49,407 nucleotides of DNA from Micrococcales bacterium (GTDB lineage: Bacteria > Actinomycetota > Actinomycetes > Actinomycetales > WQXJ01): contig WQXJ01000013.1 in the NCBI GenBank assembly GCA_009784895.1, forward strand, positions 1 to 49,407, read 5' to 3'. A program made the position numbers and the translations under genes. The notes beneath the pieces are model-generated. The model saw only the letters and a list, made by a program, of their open reading frames with translations. It ran no database searches and was not told the origin of the DNA. Shown one piece after another: positions 25,709 through 34,174 of the stretch; position 1 is the stretch's first letter; each line of letters begins with the position of its first letter.

Positions 25709-27190
25709 ATGTCGTTTGTTCTAATCGACTCCATCAGCAAGTCGTTCGGCGCCACCCAAGCTTTACGGGATGTGTCGATGACCCTGGAACGCGGTGAGAT
25801 ACACGGGTTACTAGGGGAAAACGGGGCCGGCAAGTCAACCCTGATGAAGGCCATGTCTGGGGTGGTGGTACCAGACAAAGGCGAAATCAGCATCGATGGC
25901 CAATTGCTGAAGCCCGGCCGTCCGGAAGTCTCGCGGCGGGCCGGGCTGGGCATCGCCTACCAGGAGCTGTCCTCACCCCCCAATGTCCTAGTGGCGACCA
26001 AGCTGCTTTGGCCCAAGCTGCCCCGCGGCTGGAATGGGCTGGTTTCCCGCAAGGCCATGGTGTCCAAGGCCAACCAAATACTGGAGCGTTTTGACGCCAC
26101 TGACATTGAACCGGACGCGATGATTGGGTCGGTCACCTTGGCGCAGCGGCAGAAGGTCGAAATCCTGGCGGCGATGTCGATCGACCCGAAGCTACTGGTG
26201 CTTGATGAGCCAACAGCGGCCTTGCCGGATACCGACTGGCTTTTTGGCATTTTGAAACGACTGAGCCAAGCCGGGACCACGGTGGTCTACATCACCCACA
26301 AGATGCCGGAGATCGACCAAATCTGCCACCGTGGCACGGTTTTGCGCAATGGGCGCACGGTCGGTGCCTTCGAACACGGCAGCCACAACGAAGACCAGCT
26401 GGTTGAGCTGATGATAGGCCGGTCGGTGGAGCACGATCCGGGAAGGCGGGCCGCCGCACTGCCCAGCGTTGGCCAGGGCAAGCCAACGCTGGCAGTTGAG
26501 CGCCTGGCCACCGACACTGGACTGGTCGACGGCACTTTGAGCGTCAGCCCGGGCGAGGTTGTCGGTATTGCTGCGCTGGAAGGCCAGGGCCAGCGTGACC
26601 TGTTCTACGCCATAGCAGGGGTTTTGCCGCGGGCCTCAGGAACGGTCGAGGTGGCGCGGACCGACGCGGCGGCGCCAACGGCATTGGTGCCAGAGGAGCG
26701 CAAGACTGAGGCACTGCTGCCGCGGCAGAGCACTGAATACAACCTGTCGATCTCGTCGCTGAAGAAGATTGCCCGGGCAGGAGTGGTCTCACGCCGGCGA
26801 GAGCGATCCTTTGCCGAAGACACAGCCTCCAACGTCAACTTGCCTAGTTCGATGCTGGCCAAACCGATCGATGCGCTGTCTGGTGGAAACCAGCAAAAGG
26901 CGGTGCTTGGACGCACCTTGGCCCGTGATCCGGCCGTCTTGGTGCTGTTTGACCCGACCCGCGGCGTCGACCCGGGCACCAAATTCGAAATCTACGATTT
27001 CATCCGAGGTTTCGCCGCCAAAGGACGTGCGGTTTTGATGTACTCAACCGAAATCCCAGAGCTGGTCCGGTTGTGCCACCGGGTCTACGCCATCTCGGGC
27101 GGGCGGATAGTGGCCGAGTTCAAAGGTGAAGAGATCCAAGAACGGGCGATTATGGCGGCCGTCCTGGCTTGGGACGGTGATTCGAAATGA
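25709..27190 (+). CDS. Ribose-type ABC importer ATPase (double domain)
   Basis: The 493-residue protein has two fused ATPase domains, as in RbsA/XylG. Domain 1 has Walker A GENGAGKST, the degenerate signature VTLAQRQKVEI, and Walker B LLVLDEPTAAL. Domain 2 lacks a canonical Walker A (EGQGQRDLFYAIAG), as usual in the family, but has LSGGNQQK and VLVLFDPTRGVD. It energises the two permeases that follow. It begins 11 bp after the deacetylase-family gene, and its stop overlaps the next ATG, so it is in the same operon. The ribosome site is weak. Confidence 0.92.
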   Translation: MSFVLIDSISKSFGATQALRDVSMTLERGEIHGLLGENGAGKSTLMKAMSGVVVPDKGEISIDGQLLKPGRPEVSRRAGLGIAYQELSSPPNVLVATKLLWPKLPRGWNGLVSRKAMVSKANQILERFDATDIEPDAMIGSVTLAQRQKVEILAAMSIDPKLLVLDEPTAALPDTDWLFGILKRLSQAGTTVVYITHKMPEIDQICHRGTVLRNGRTVGAFEHGSHNEDQLVELMIGRSVEHDPGRRAAALPSVGQGKPTLAVERLATDTGLVDGTLSVSPGEVVGIAALEGQGQRDLFYAIAGVLPRASGTVEVARTDAAAPTALVPEERKTEALLPRQSTEYNLSISSLKKIARAGVVSRRRERSFAEDTASNVNLPSSMLAKPIDALSGGNQQKAVLGRTLARDPAVLVLFDPTRGVDPGTKFEIYDFIRGFAAKGRAVLMYSTEIPELVRLCHRVYAISGGRIVAEFKGEEIQERAIMAAVLAWDGDSK

Positions 27191-28182
27191 AAGCGATTCT
27201 GGCCTGGGCCCGGGCCAAACCGGAAACGATCGCCGCCATTGGGATCTTCGCCGTGGTTTATGGAATCTTGCTGACCGTCTCGCCCTTCGAGCGCAGCGTC
27301 TATTCGATCCAGAACTTCTCTGTCTTGCTGGCACCGCTGGCCATGGCCGCGTTTGGGACCTGTTTGGTGCTGATCACCGGCGGTTTCGACCTTTCGGTAG
27401 CCGGCACCATCTCGCTGGCCAGCGCCCTAACCGCGACCTGGTTTGACGGCCAGGCGGGACCGCCCTGGGCCAAATTGGCTCTAATTGTGCTGATTGGTGC
27501 GGTAGCCGGAATGGTCAACGGGCTCCTGGTCTCATTTGGCCTGCAATCCCTGGCCGTATCCGTGGCCACGTTCACGGTCTTATCCGGGTTGGCTCTGGTG
27601 ACTTTGCGCGCACCGGGTGGAAATGTGCCGCCGGACCTGATCAAGGCGGTCAATTCTGGTGTGGCCCATGTGCCCTTACCGCTGGTCTTTCTGATTGTGG
27701 CCGGGCTAGCCTGGTGGGCCTTCACCCGCACCCGCACCGGCACGGCCGCCTTCGCCATCGGCGCTGATATGCCAGCCACAATCCTCTCTGGCGTGAAAGT
27801 CCGCGGAGTCCAAATCACCGTCTACACCTCTGCCGGCTGCTGCTACGCGCTGGCGGGCATCTTCCTGGCGGCTGGTTCTTCTTCCGGCGACCCAGGCGCG
27901 GGCCGCCCGTTCATGCTCTCGGCCTTTGCGGCCATGGCCCTTGGCCTGGTCAGCTTCAGGGGTGGGCGCGGCTCGGCCGTCGCCGCGATGTTCGGTGCTG
28001 GCACTGTCACGGCCCTGCCCAAGATGCTTTTCGCCGTTGGCATTGCCGACTTTTGGACGGGGATATGCCAAGGCGCGGTCATTTTGGTGGCGTTGGCCAT
28101 TCCACTCTTGGTCTCAATAGTTGGCGACCGGCGCAAGCTGGCTCGCGCTGTCAAGGCACAAGCCGTGGAGGTGACCCCATGA
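27187..28182 (+). CDS. ABC importer permease, RbsC type (first)
   Basis: This 331-residue membrane protein belongs to the branched/ribose-type permease family. It has about eight to ten helices and the conserved segment LVLITGGFDLSVAGTISLAS near residue 60. It overlaps the ATPase gene (ATGA) and is overlapped by the second permease gene in the same way. Two different RbsC-type permeases imply a heterodimeric channel. Confidence 0.92.
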   Translation: MKAILAWARAKPETIAAIGIFAVVYGILLTVSPFERSVYSIQNFSVLLAPLAMAAFGTCLVLITGGFDLSVAGTISLASALTATWFDGQAGPPWAKLALIVLIGAVAGMVNGLLVSFGLQSLAVSVATFTVLSGLALVTLRAPGGNVPPDLIKAVNSGVAHVPLPLVFLIVAGLAWWAFTRTRTGTAAFAIGADMPATILSGVKVRGVQITVYTSAGCCYALAGIFLAAGSSSGDPGAGRPFMLSAFAAMALGLVSFRGGRGSAVAAMFGAGTVTALPKMLFAVGIADFWTGICQGAVILVALAIPLLVSIVGDRRKLARAVKAQAVEVTP

Positions 28183-29141
28183 GCGAGAAGCCAACCAAAT
28201 CCAAGTTCGCCTCGGTCAACATCCAGGTGCTGGTGGTGTGGTTGTGCGCGGCGGCGACTATCCCGGCCTCCAGGTTCTTTTCACCAACACTGCCCAATCT
28301 GGGCATGATCTCCTCGGTGGCGCCGCTGGTGCTGATCCTGGCCATTATCGCCTTTGGGCAGGGCATGGCGATCTTGTCCGGTGGCTTTGACCTTTCGGTC
28401 GCTCCGGTGGTGACACTGGGCGCCTTCCTCCCTGGGTTGCTGGCCAACGGGTATATGCACTGGTTGCCGGCAGTACTGATTGGTGTGGTTGCCTGTGCCG
28501 CCATTGGCGCCATCAACGGACTGTTGGTCGCCCACGCCGGCTTCCCACCGTTCATTGTGACCCTTGCCATCGGGTCGATCTTGGCCTCGGCCATGCTTGG
28601 GGCCAGCCGGGGTGCGCCAGCCCAGCCCGCACCGCGACAATTGACAGTCCTGTTCGCCCATGGCACTTCGTTTGCCGGCCTGCCGCTCTCGGCCTATCTG
28701 CTGTTAGTGGTCGTGGCTGGCGGATTCTTGGTCCAAAACCGCACCGGCCTGGGGCGTTCTGCTACCGCCGTTGGTGGCTCGGGGCGGGCGGCCTTGATTG
28801 CCGGGATCCCGGTCAAGCGCACTCTGGTTGGCGTCTACGCCACCGCCGGTGTCGCCTACGGCATTGCTGGGGTCTTGCTTTTGGGGTATTCCGCCGGCAC
28901 CGACCTGACGATTGGAACCTCCTGGCTGCTGCCGTCGATTGCCGCCGTTGTAGTGGGCGGATCATCGATGAGCGGGGGTTCGGGTTCCTATATAGGCACT
29001 GTTGGCGGCGGCATGCTGCTGACACTTTTGAGCACCGATATTAACGCCCTGGGGATTTCCGAGGGATGGAAACAGGTGCTGTATGGCGCGATCATCGCCA
29101 TCGCGCTGATTCTGTCCAGACTAAGCAAGGGAGGCCGTTGA
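28179..29141 (+). CDS. ABC importer permease, RbsC type (second)
   Basis: The 320-residue second permease has the matching segment MAILSGGFDLSVAPVVTLGA and late GGSSMSGGSGSYIGTVGG. I start it at ATG 28179, which overlaps the previous stop and follows GTGGAGGTGA. The frame is open further upstream inside the first permease gene. It is followed by a 73-bp gap containing a GCTGGC/GCCAGC hairpin (29177-29192) and then the binding-protein gene. Confidence 0.92.
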   Translation: MSEKPTKSKFASVNIQVLVVWLCAAATIPASRFFSPTLPNLGMISSVAPLVLILAIIAFGQGMAILSGGFDLSVAPVVTLGAFLPGLLANGYMHWLPAVLIGVVACAAIGAINGLLVAHAGFPPFIVTLAIGSILASAMLGASRGAPAQPAPRQLTVLFAHGTSFAGLPLSAYLLLVVVAGGFLVQNRTGLGRSATAVGGSGRAALIAGIPVKRTLVGVYATAGVAYGIAGVLLLGYSAGTDLTIGTSWLLPSIAAVVVGGSSMSGGSGSYIGTVGGGMLLTLLSTDINALGISEGWKQVLYGAIIAIALILSRLSKGGR

Positions 29142-29214
29142 CGACCCTTCCGAGCTGACCAAAGCAACTATTAGCCGCTGGCTAGCGCCAGCCAATTCCA
29201 AGATGGAGCCAACA

Positions 29215-30486
29215 ATGATCAAGAAAAGATACGGAGTGGCCTCTCTGGCCGCCCTGGCCCTAGCGTTGTCGCTCGCCGCCTGCACCTCGAGTCCTTCTGA
29301 TCCCGCGTCCAACGCCGGAGGGGGCGGGGGCAACGGCGGCGAAAAGCAGCGCATTTACCTGAACCTGTCCTATACCGGCAACAACTGGCAAGATGAGGCC
29401 GCCAACTTGGCCAAAGCCATTGCCACCGCACCTGAATATGCTGAGAAGTACGAATTCGAGACGGTTATTTCCGGCACTGACGTGCAAAAGCAGATCTCTG
29501 ACATCCAGTCGATGATTGGCAAGGGTGCCAAGCTGATCGTGTCCTACCCGCTGTCCCCGTCCGCCCTTGACCAGGTGGTGACGGCCGGTTGTGAGCAGGG
29601 AGTCACATTCGTTTTCTATGACTCCACTGTTAACGCGCCTTGTGCCTATAACATCTCGTTTATTACCAGCCCCTTCCGCGACGACAAGACCAGGCCGTTC
29701 TTCGGCGCGCAATCTGCTCAGGGCATTGTTGATGCTCTGGGCGGCCAAGGCAAAGTCGTCATCAACCGGGGTGTGGCCGGAACCTCCACCGATAACGTGC
29801 ACCACGACACCATGATGCAGGTTTTCGACGCCAATCCGGGTATCGAAGTTGTGGCGGAGTTTTATGGCGACTGGAATTCGCAAGTCTCCCAGCAAGAGAT
29901 GGCCAAGATCTTGGCGGTGCACCAAGATATTGACGCGGTTTGGAGCGCCGATGGCGAACCAGGCGTAATCAAGGCACTCGAAGCTGTTGGCAAAAAGGCA
30001 TTTGTCACCGGAAACGGCTCGTCCTATCTGATGCAGAAAATGGCAGAAGACGGCTGGAAAGGCATCGCCTCTTCGGCTAGCCCCGGTCAGGGTGGCATCG
30101 CCATGAAACTCGGCCTGCACATCTTAGAAAACGGACCTGAGGGTATTCCAACCAATATCGAGGTTCCGCTGCCCTGGCAGACCGAGAAGACCGCCAAGCT
30201 TTGCGTTGGCACCGAGTTTGTCGATGGCTGCAACTACTTCAAGGGTGTTGATGACACCTATATCGTTTCGATTTACGACCAGGATCTGTTGCCAGAAGCT
30301 TCGCTGACGGCCGCCCAGACCGGTACCGGGATCGACAAGATCGTGCCGCTGCCGGACATGATGCAATTCGAACAGGCGCCGGAACGGCGTATCTACACCC
30401 GTGGCGTCTGTGACGAGGGTTGGCATGAAGGCGTTGTGACCGAAGGCCAAACACCGTCCGGCCTGAAAGGTTGCGTCAAGGACTGA
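29215..30486 (+). CDS. ABC importer substrate-binding lipoprotein (PBP1 type)
   Basis: The 423-residue product has a lipoprotein signal peptide with lipobox LAAC, a glycine-rich linker and a two-lobed sugar-binding-type domain. That domain includes IQSMIGKGAKLIVSYPLSP and AVWSADGEPGVIKALEAVG. It would deliver the substrate to the RbsA/RbsC-type importer encoded upstream. The ligand need not be a sugar: the only catabolic genes in the operon are hydrolases of amide bonds. The start is ATG 29215 after GGAG; ATG 29203 is an upstream alternative. Confidence 0.88.
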   Translation: MIKKRYGVASLAALALALSLAACTSSPSDPASNAGGGGGNGGEKQRIYLNLSYTGNNWQDEAANLAKAIATAPEYAEKYEFETVISGTDVQKQISDIQSMIGKGAKLIVSYPLSPSALDQVVTAGCEQGVTFVFYDSTVNAPCAYNISFITSPFRDDKTRPFFGAQSAQGIVDALGGQGKVVINRGVAGTSTDNVHHDTMMQVFDANPGIEVVAEFYGDWNSQVSQQEMAKILAVHQDIDAVWSADGEPGVIKALEAVGKKAFVTGNGSSYLMQKMAEDGWKGIASSASPGQGGIAMKLGLHILENGPEGIPTNIEVPLPWQTEKTAKLCVGTEFVDGCNYFKGVDDTYIVSIYDQDLLPEASLTAAQTGTGIDKIVPLPDMMQFEQAPERRIYTRGVCDEGWHEGVVTEGQTPSGLKGCVKD

Positions 30487-30506
30487 CGGGACTGAGTGGG
30501 GTGGGT

Positions 30507-30536
30507 TGTGCGGCCCGGAATTTTCTGGGCCGCACA
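30507..30536 (+). terminator. Hairpin after the binding-protein gene
   Basis: TGTGCGGCCC (30507-30516) and GGGCCGCACA (30527-30536) form a perfect ten-base stem with a ten-base AT-rich loop. Flanking bases pair further with one bulge. There is no T-run after it, so termination is likely only partial. It separates the importer operon from the GntR gene. Confidence 0.6.
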
Positions 30537-30567
30537 CCTACTCGCCCGTGCGAAAGGGGACGGTTTG

Positions 30568-31281
30568 GTGCAGGATGGAGGTATGCCCTCTCCGGCGGTC
30601 TACCAATCCAAGGGCGAAATAGCCTACCACCAGGTTAGGCAGATGATTCTGGCCGGTGAACTGGCGCCCGGATCAAGGGTCGACCAGTACGAAATCGCCG
30701 AATCACTGGGCATGTCGTTGACCCCGATTCGAGAGGCTGTGCAGAGGCTGACCTCAGAGGGTCTGGTTGACCCTTCGGCCCATAAATACGTTCACGTGGC
30801 AGATGTCTCGGCCGAAGAGGCCCACGATCTGCTTGAGACACGGATGGCCTTGGACCCGGTGGCCGTGGAGTTAGCCGCCGAGCGGCACGACTCGGCCGAA
30901 GCCGAGGTGATTCGACAGGCCGTCTCTCAGATCATGCCCTTTGGTGACACCCATCACGACATTGCCATTGACGCGCACCGGGCGTTTCACCGTTCGATCT
31001 ACTCCGCCTGCCACAACAGCACGCTGACCAGGACGTTAGACGATCTATGGGACAAGACTGATCGCTACCGCCGGACCTACCTGGTGCTGCCCAAGGGTGA
31101 AACTGACCGGCGGATGGACTTCGAGCAGCATCAAGAGTTGGCTCGGTTGGTCCTAGATAGAAACGGCTCGATGGCCGTGGAAGTGGCCCGGCGGCATATC
31201 GAGCTTTCGGTCACCGCGGACGCCTTCAGGGCGCTGACCGAGCGGCAAGAGGCTGCCGTCGGTTCCGCCGTGGGCAGCTAG
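30568..31281 (+). CDS. GntR-family regulator, FadR/FCD subgroup
   Basis: The 237-residue product has an N-terminal winged helix (VRQMILAGELAPGSRVDQYEIAESL, then SLTPIREAVQRLTSEGLV) and a helical FCD ligand domain with acidic and histidine residues (DAHRAFHRSIYSACHN, then EFQ-like EQHQELARLVL). FCD-type regulators usually sense organic acids. GTG 30568 has AGGGGA seven bases upstream; ATG 30583 is preceded by GGAGG at one base, so I prefer 30568. It lies between the importer and the dehydrogenase gene and probably controls both. Confidence 0.88.
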   Translation: MQDGGMPSPAVYQSKGEIAYHQVRQMILAGELAPGSRVDQYEIAESLGMSLTPIREAVQRLTSEGLVDPSAHKYVHVADVSAEEAHDLLETRMALDPVAVELAAERHDSAEAEVIRQAVSQIMPFGDTHHDIAIDAHRAFHRSIYSACHNSTLTRTLDDLWDKTDRYRRTYLVLPKGETDRRMDFEQHQELARLVLDRNGSMAVEVARRHIELSVTADAFRALTERQEAAVGSAVGS

Positions 31282-31332
31282 CGCTGCCCGTCTATTCGTA
31301 ACGCACCTCCAGTGAAGCTGGAGGCAAGGTGC
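31272..31332 (+). promoter_or_regulatory. Two hairpins in the GntR-dehydrogenase gap
   Basis: GGGCAG (31272-31277) and CTGCCC (31284-31289) pair across the GntR stop codon. GCACCTCCAG (31303-31312) pairs with CTGGAGG and, after a two-base bulge, AGGTGC (31318-31332). The second is long and could be a transcript-level control element or the site of a dimeric regulator such as the GntR protein just upstream. Confidence 0.45.
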
Positions 31333-31382
31333 CTGGCTATGGCTTAGGCCGGCACCGTAACTAGTGGAAAAGAGCAAAGTTG

Positions 31383-32429
31383 ATGACAACCTACGAGGTT
31401 GCGGTCTTACCGGGCGACGGGATTGGCCCGGAAATCATGGCGCCAACCCTGGCAGCGATGACGGCGGTGGCGCAGAAGTTCGGCTTCGCCTTGCGCTGGG
31501 CCGAATACGACTGGGGATCGGATCGCTACCGCCGGACCGGCGCAATGATGCCGGTCGACGCCCTGGAACAGTTGGAGCGCCACGATGCCCTGCTGTTTGG
31601 CGCAGTCGGCGTACCCGATATTCCCGATGTCGTCACCCTTTGGGGCCTGCTCATCCCGATCCGCCGGGGCTTTCGCCAGTACATCAACCTGCGCCCGGTG
31701 CGGTACATCGATACTGTCAACTCTCCCCTGGCCCAGCCGGGCGGCATCGACATTGTGGTGGTGCGCGAGAACGTCGAGGGCGAATACTCCCAGGTTGGCG
31801 GCCGGGCAGGAATTGGAGCCGACGAATATGCCATTCAAGAGGCCTGTTTCACCCGGAAGGGCGTTGCGCGGGTGGCGAGGTATGCCGCTCAACTCGCCAC
31901 CCGTCGCAGCGGCAATCTGGTCTCGGCGACCAAGTCGAACGGGATTGTTTTCACCATGCCGTTCTGGGACGAGGTTGTGGCCGAGGTGGTGGCCGGTTTC
32001 GACAACTTGCGCTTCAGGCCGGTGCTAATCGACGCGCTGGCCGCCCAACTGGTGCGGGCCCCTCAAGACTTCGACGTCATTGTGGCCTCGAACCTTTTTG
32101 GCGACATCCTGTCCGACCTGACCGGTGCCTTGGTCGGGTCCTTGGGTCTGGCCGCCAGCGGCAACCTCAACCCAGAGAGAAGCTATCCGTCGATGTTTGA
32201 ACCGGTGCATGGTTCAGCGCCTGACATTGCCGGTCGCGGTGTGGCCAACCCCATGGCTCAGATCTATGCCGGTGCCATGCTGCTAGATCACCTGGGCCAA
32301 GTAGAAGCCGCCGCGGCGCTGACCGGTGCGGTTGATGCCGTTTTAAGGGCCGGTGTTCACACCCCGGACTTGGGAGGCAGTGCGACTACGGCGGATGTGT
32401 CCAAAGCCGTGCTGGCACAGCTGGCCTAG
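31383..32429 (+). CDS. D-malate/tartrate dehydrogenase-like enzyme (isopropylmalate dehydrogenase superfamily)
   Basis: These enzymes oxidise and decarboxylate 2-hydroxy-dicarboxylates with NAD, for example D-malate to pyruvate and CO2. The 348-residue product has LPGDGIGPEI near the start, VVVRENVEGEYSQVGGR, and FEPVHGSAPDIAGRGVANP. The stretch GVPDIPDVVTLWGLLIPIRR, with GFRQYINLRPVR after it, resembles tartrate/D-malate dehydrogenases rather than LeuB. There is no other leucine gene nearby. It starts at ATG 31383, with TTG 31380 adjacent. It is the natural last step for the cluster if the importer brings in a hydroxy-dicarboxylate derivative. Confidence 0.85.
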   Translation: MTTYEVAVLPGDGIGPEIMAPTLAAMTAVAQKFGFALRWAEYDWGSDRYRRTGAMMPVDALEQLERHDALLFGAVGVPDIPDVVTLWGLLIPIRRGFRQYINLRPVRYIDTVNSPLAQPGGIDIVVVRENVEGEYSQVGGRAGIGADEYAIQEACFTRKGVARVARYAAQLATRRSGNLVSATKSNGIVFTMPFWDEVVAEVVAGFDNLRFRPVLIDALAAQLVRAPQDFDVIVASNLFGDILSDLTGALVGSLGLAASGNLNPERSYPSMFEPVHGSAPDIAGRGVANPMAQIYAGAMLLDHLGQVEAAAALTGAVDAVLRAGVHTPDLGGSATTADVSKAVLAQLA

Positions 32430-32442
32430 CCCCATCCCGGCG

Positions 32443-33207
32443 CTAGTCGACCAGGGCCCAGGCCCGCACCCCGCCAGCAATACCGGCGGTGTTGGGCACC
32501 ACCACGACATCGTCTTCCAGGCGCGAAAGCACGGTCGGCGTGATCATGCGCGAATTGCCGCCGCCTAGGTAGCAGCGGTCCCAGTGGTAGACCGGCCGCA
32601 GTATCTCAAGTAGGCGCAAGACTCGGCGAGACCACAACGGGTCGCCTAGGGCCAGCCGGGCTTGTTCACCAATGAACTCGTCGAAGGTCAAGCCCCGCCG
32701 GGCTGGGGCGTGGGAGATCTCGAGATGTGGCGCCAAATGGCCGCCGTCGAACAGAGCTGTGCCCAGGCCGGTGCCCAAAGTCAAAACCAGTTCACTGCCC
32801 GTGCCGGCAATCACCCCGGCGCCATGCATTTCGGCGTCGTTGAGCACCAGCACCGGCTGGTCCAGGACCGAGCGCAATTCGCCCCGCATGTCGAAGCCGC
32901 TCCAGGCCGCCAGTAGGTCAGGTTCGAGTCGGGTGCCAGGGCCAGCCTTGTTGATGTAATGCGGGGTGTGAATTACCACGCCGTGGCGGATCATGCCGGG
33001 CATGCCCACGGTGGTTCTCTCGGAGGGGGGCAGCTGGGCTGCCAACTGAGCCACCGCGCTGACCAGCGCTGCCGGTGGCAGCGGATATGTCACTGGCCGG
33101 CGGCAGGGCCGGCTGCGCGGAGTGCCGGATGTGTCAAGCACTGCCGCTTTGATGCCGCCGCCACCGCAATCGACGCACAGCGTGACCAGGTCTTCCACGT
33201 CCCACAC
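32443..33207 (-). CDS. ROK-family kinase, polyphosphate-glucokinase-like
   Basis: The 254-residue product resembles actinobacterial polyphosphate glucokinases, which phosphorylate glucose with polyphosphate or ATP. It has the phosphate motif VDCGGGGIKAA at residues 12-22, LNDAEMHG, VLTLGTGLGTALFDGGHL and a C-terminal PNTAGIAGG. The usual IDIGGSGIKG is altered at two positions, and the family's GHLEV-type segment is changed to PHLEISH. Substrate is therefore less certain. It converges with the dehydrogenase gene and diverges from truA. Glucose freed by the mannoside pathway in this window could be a substrate. Confidence 0.75.
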   Translation of the reverse strand: MWDVEDLVTLCVDCGGGGIKAAVLDTSGTPRSRPCRRPVTYPLPPAALVSAVAQLAAQLPPSERTTVGMPGMIRHGVVIHTPHYINKAGPGTRLEPDLLAAWSGFDMRGELRSVLDQPVLVLNDAEMHGAGVIAGTGSELVLTLGTGLGTALFDGGHLAPHLEISHAPARRGLTFDEFIGEQARLALGDPLWSRRVLRLLEILRPVYHWDRCYLGGGNSRMITPTVLSRLEDDVVVVPNTAGIAGGVRAWALVD

Positions 33208-33304
33208 GGTAGCCTAGGACTGTGTTTGGCGACACTGGGCCAGGGCCACGAACACTGCTGGCCGGCGGTGTGGCTTTGAGCTGGCGCTCCCTGCGGGCCG
33301 CCTT

Positions 33305-34174
33305 GTGACGGTCGGTCTTGTGACCCAGCGGTTCCGGCTTGACCTGGCCTATGACGGCACGGACTTCAAAGGTTGGGCCGTCCAGCCTAGGCGGCGTACC
33401 GTCCAGGGCGTCGTCGAAGCGGCTTTGGAGCGGATTACAGGGGAAGTGGCCGCGGTGACGGTGGCCGGGAGGACTGATGCCGGCGTTCACGCCCGCGGTC
33501 AGGTTTGCCATGTCGACCTGACTATGGTGGCCCAAGCCAAGGTCACTGGCCAGGCCCCAAGGCCGGTCGAGGTGGCCTTGCTGGCCCGTTTGGCCGGTGT
33601 ATTGCCGCCGGATGTCACGGTCAGCCAGGCCAGCCTTATGCCGCCCGGCTTCGACGCCCGGTTCAGCGCCCTGTGGCGACGCTATTGCTACCGCATTGTT
33701 GACCAGACCAGTGCCGTTGACCCCTTAAGGCGTCGCTACGAGTGGCGCTCGCCAAGAGCCTTGGAGCTGCGCCCGATGGCGGCTGCCGCTCGCCGCCTTT
33801 TGGGCGAACACGACTTTGCGGCCTTTTGCCGGGCCCGGGAGGGTGCCTCGACCGTCAGGACCTTGCAGGGGCTAGAGGTCGACCGGGTCGAACCGGGCCG
33901 GATCGAGATTTGGGTTCAGGCCGACGCTTTTTGCCACCACATGGTCAGGGCCATTTCCGGCGCCTTGGTGGCCGTTGGCCGCGGCCAAGTCGACGCCCTG
34001 TGGGTGGCCCAAACCTTGGCCGCCGGCCAGCGCGAGCCTGCCGTCACCGTCCTGCCGGCCCGCGGTTTGACCCTGGAAAAAGTGGCCTATCCGGCACTAG
34101 AGCAAATGGCCGCCCAGGCGGCCAAATCACGGGTCAAACGCGGCAAACCCAACGCAGAAGCCGAACAGCCTTAG
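33305..34174 (+). CDS. truA: tRNA pseudouridine(38-40) synthase
   Basis: TruA converts uridines 38-40 in the tRNA anticodon arm to pseudouridine. The 289-residue product has the family start RFRLDLAYDGTDFKGWAVQP and the catalytic Asp in GRTDAGVHARGQ. Later it has FSALWRRYCYRI and HHMVRAISGALV. GTG 33305 and GTG 33320 are both possible starts and neither has a good ribosome site. TruA normally follows rplQ; here 17 kb of other genes lie between. Its stop overlaps the stop of the convergent DUF2342 gene. Confidence 0.95.
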   Translation: MTVGLVTQRFRLDLAYDGTDFKGWAVQPRRRTVQGVVEAALERITGEVAAVTVAGRTDAGVHARGQVCHVDLTMVAQAKVTGQAPRPVEVALLARLAGVLPPDVTVSQASLMPPGFDARFSALWRRYCYRIVDQTSAVDPLRRRYEWRSPRALELRPMAAAARRLLGEHDFAAFCRAREGASTVRTLQGLEVDRVEPGRIEIWVQADAFCHHMVRAISGALVAVGRGQVDALWVAQTLAAGQREPAVTVLPARGLTLEKVAYPALEQMAAQAAKSRVKRGKPNAEAEQP

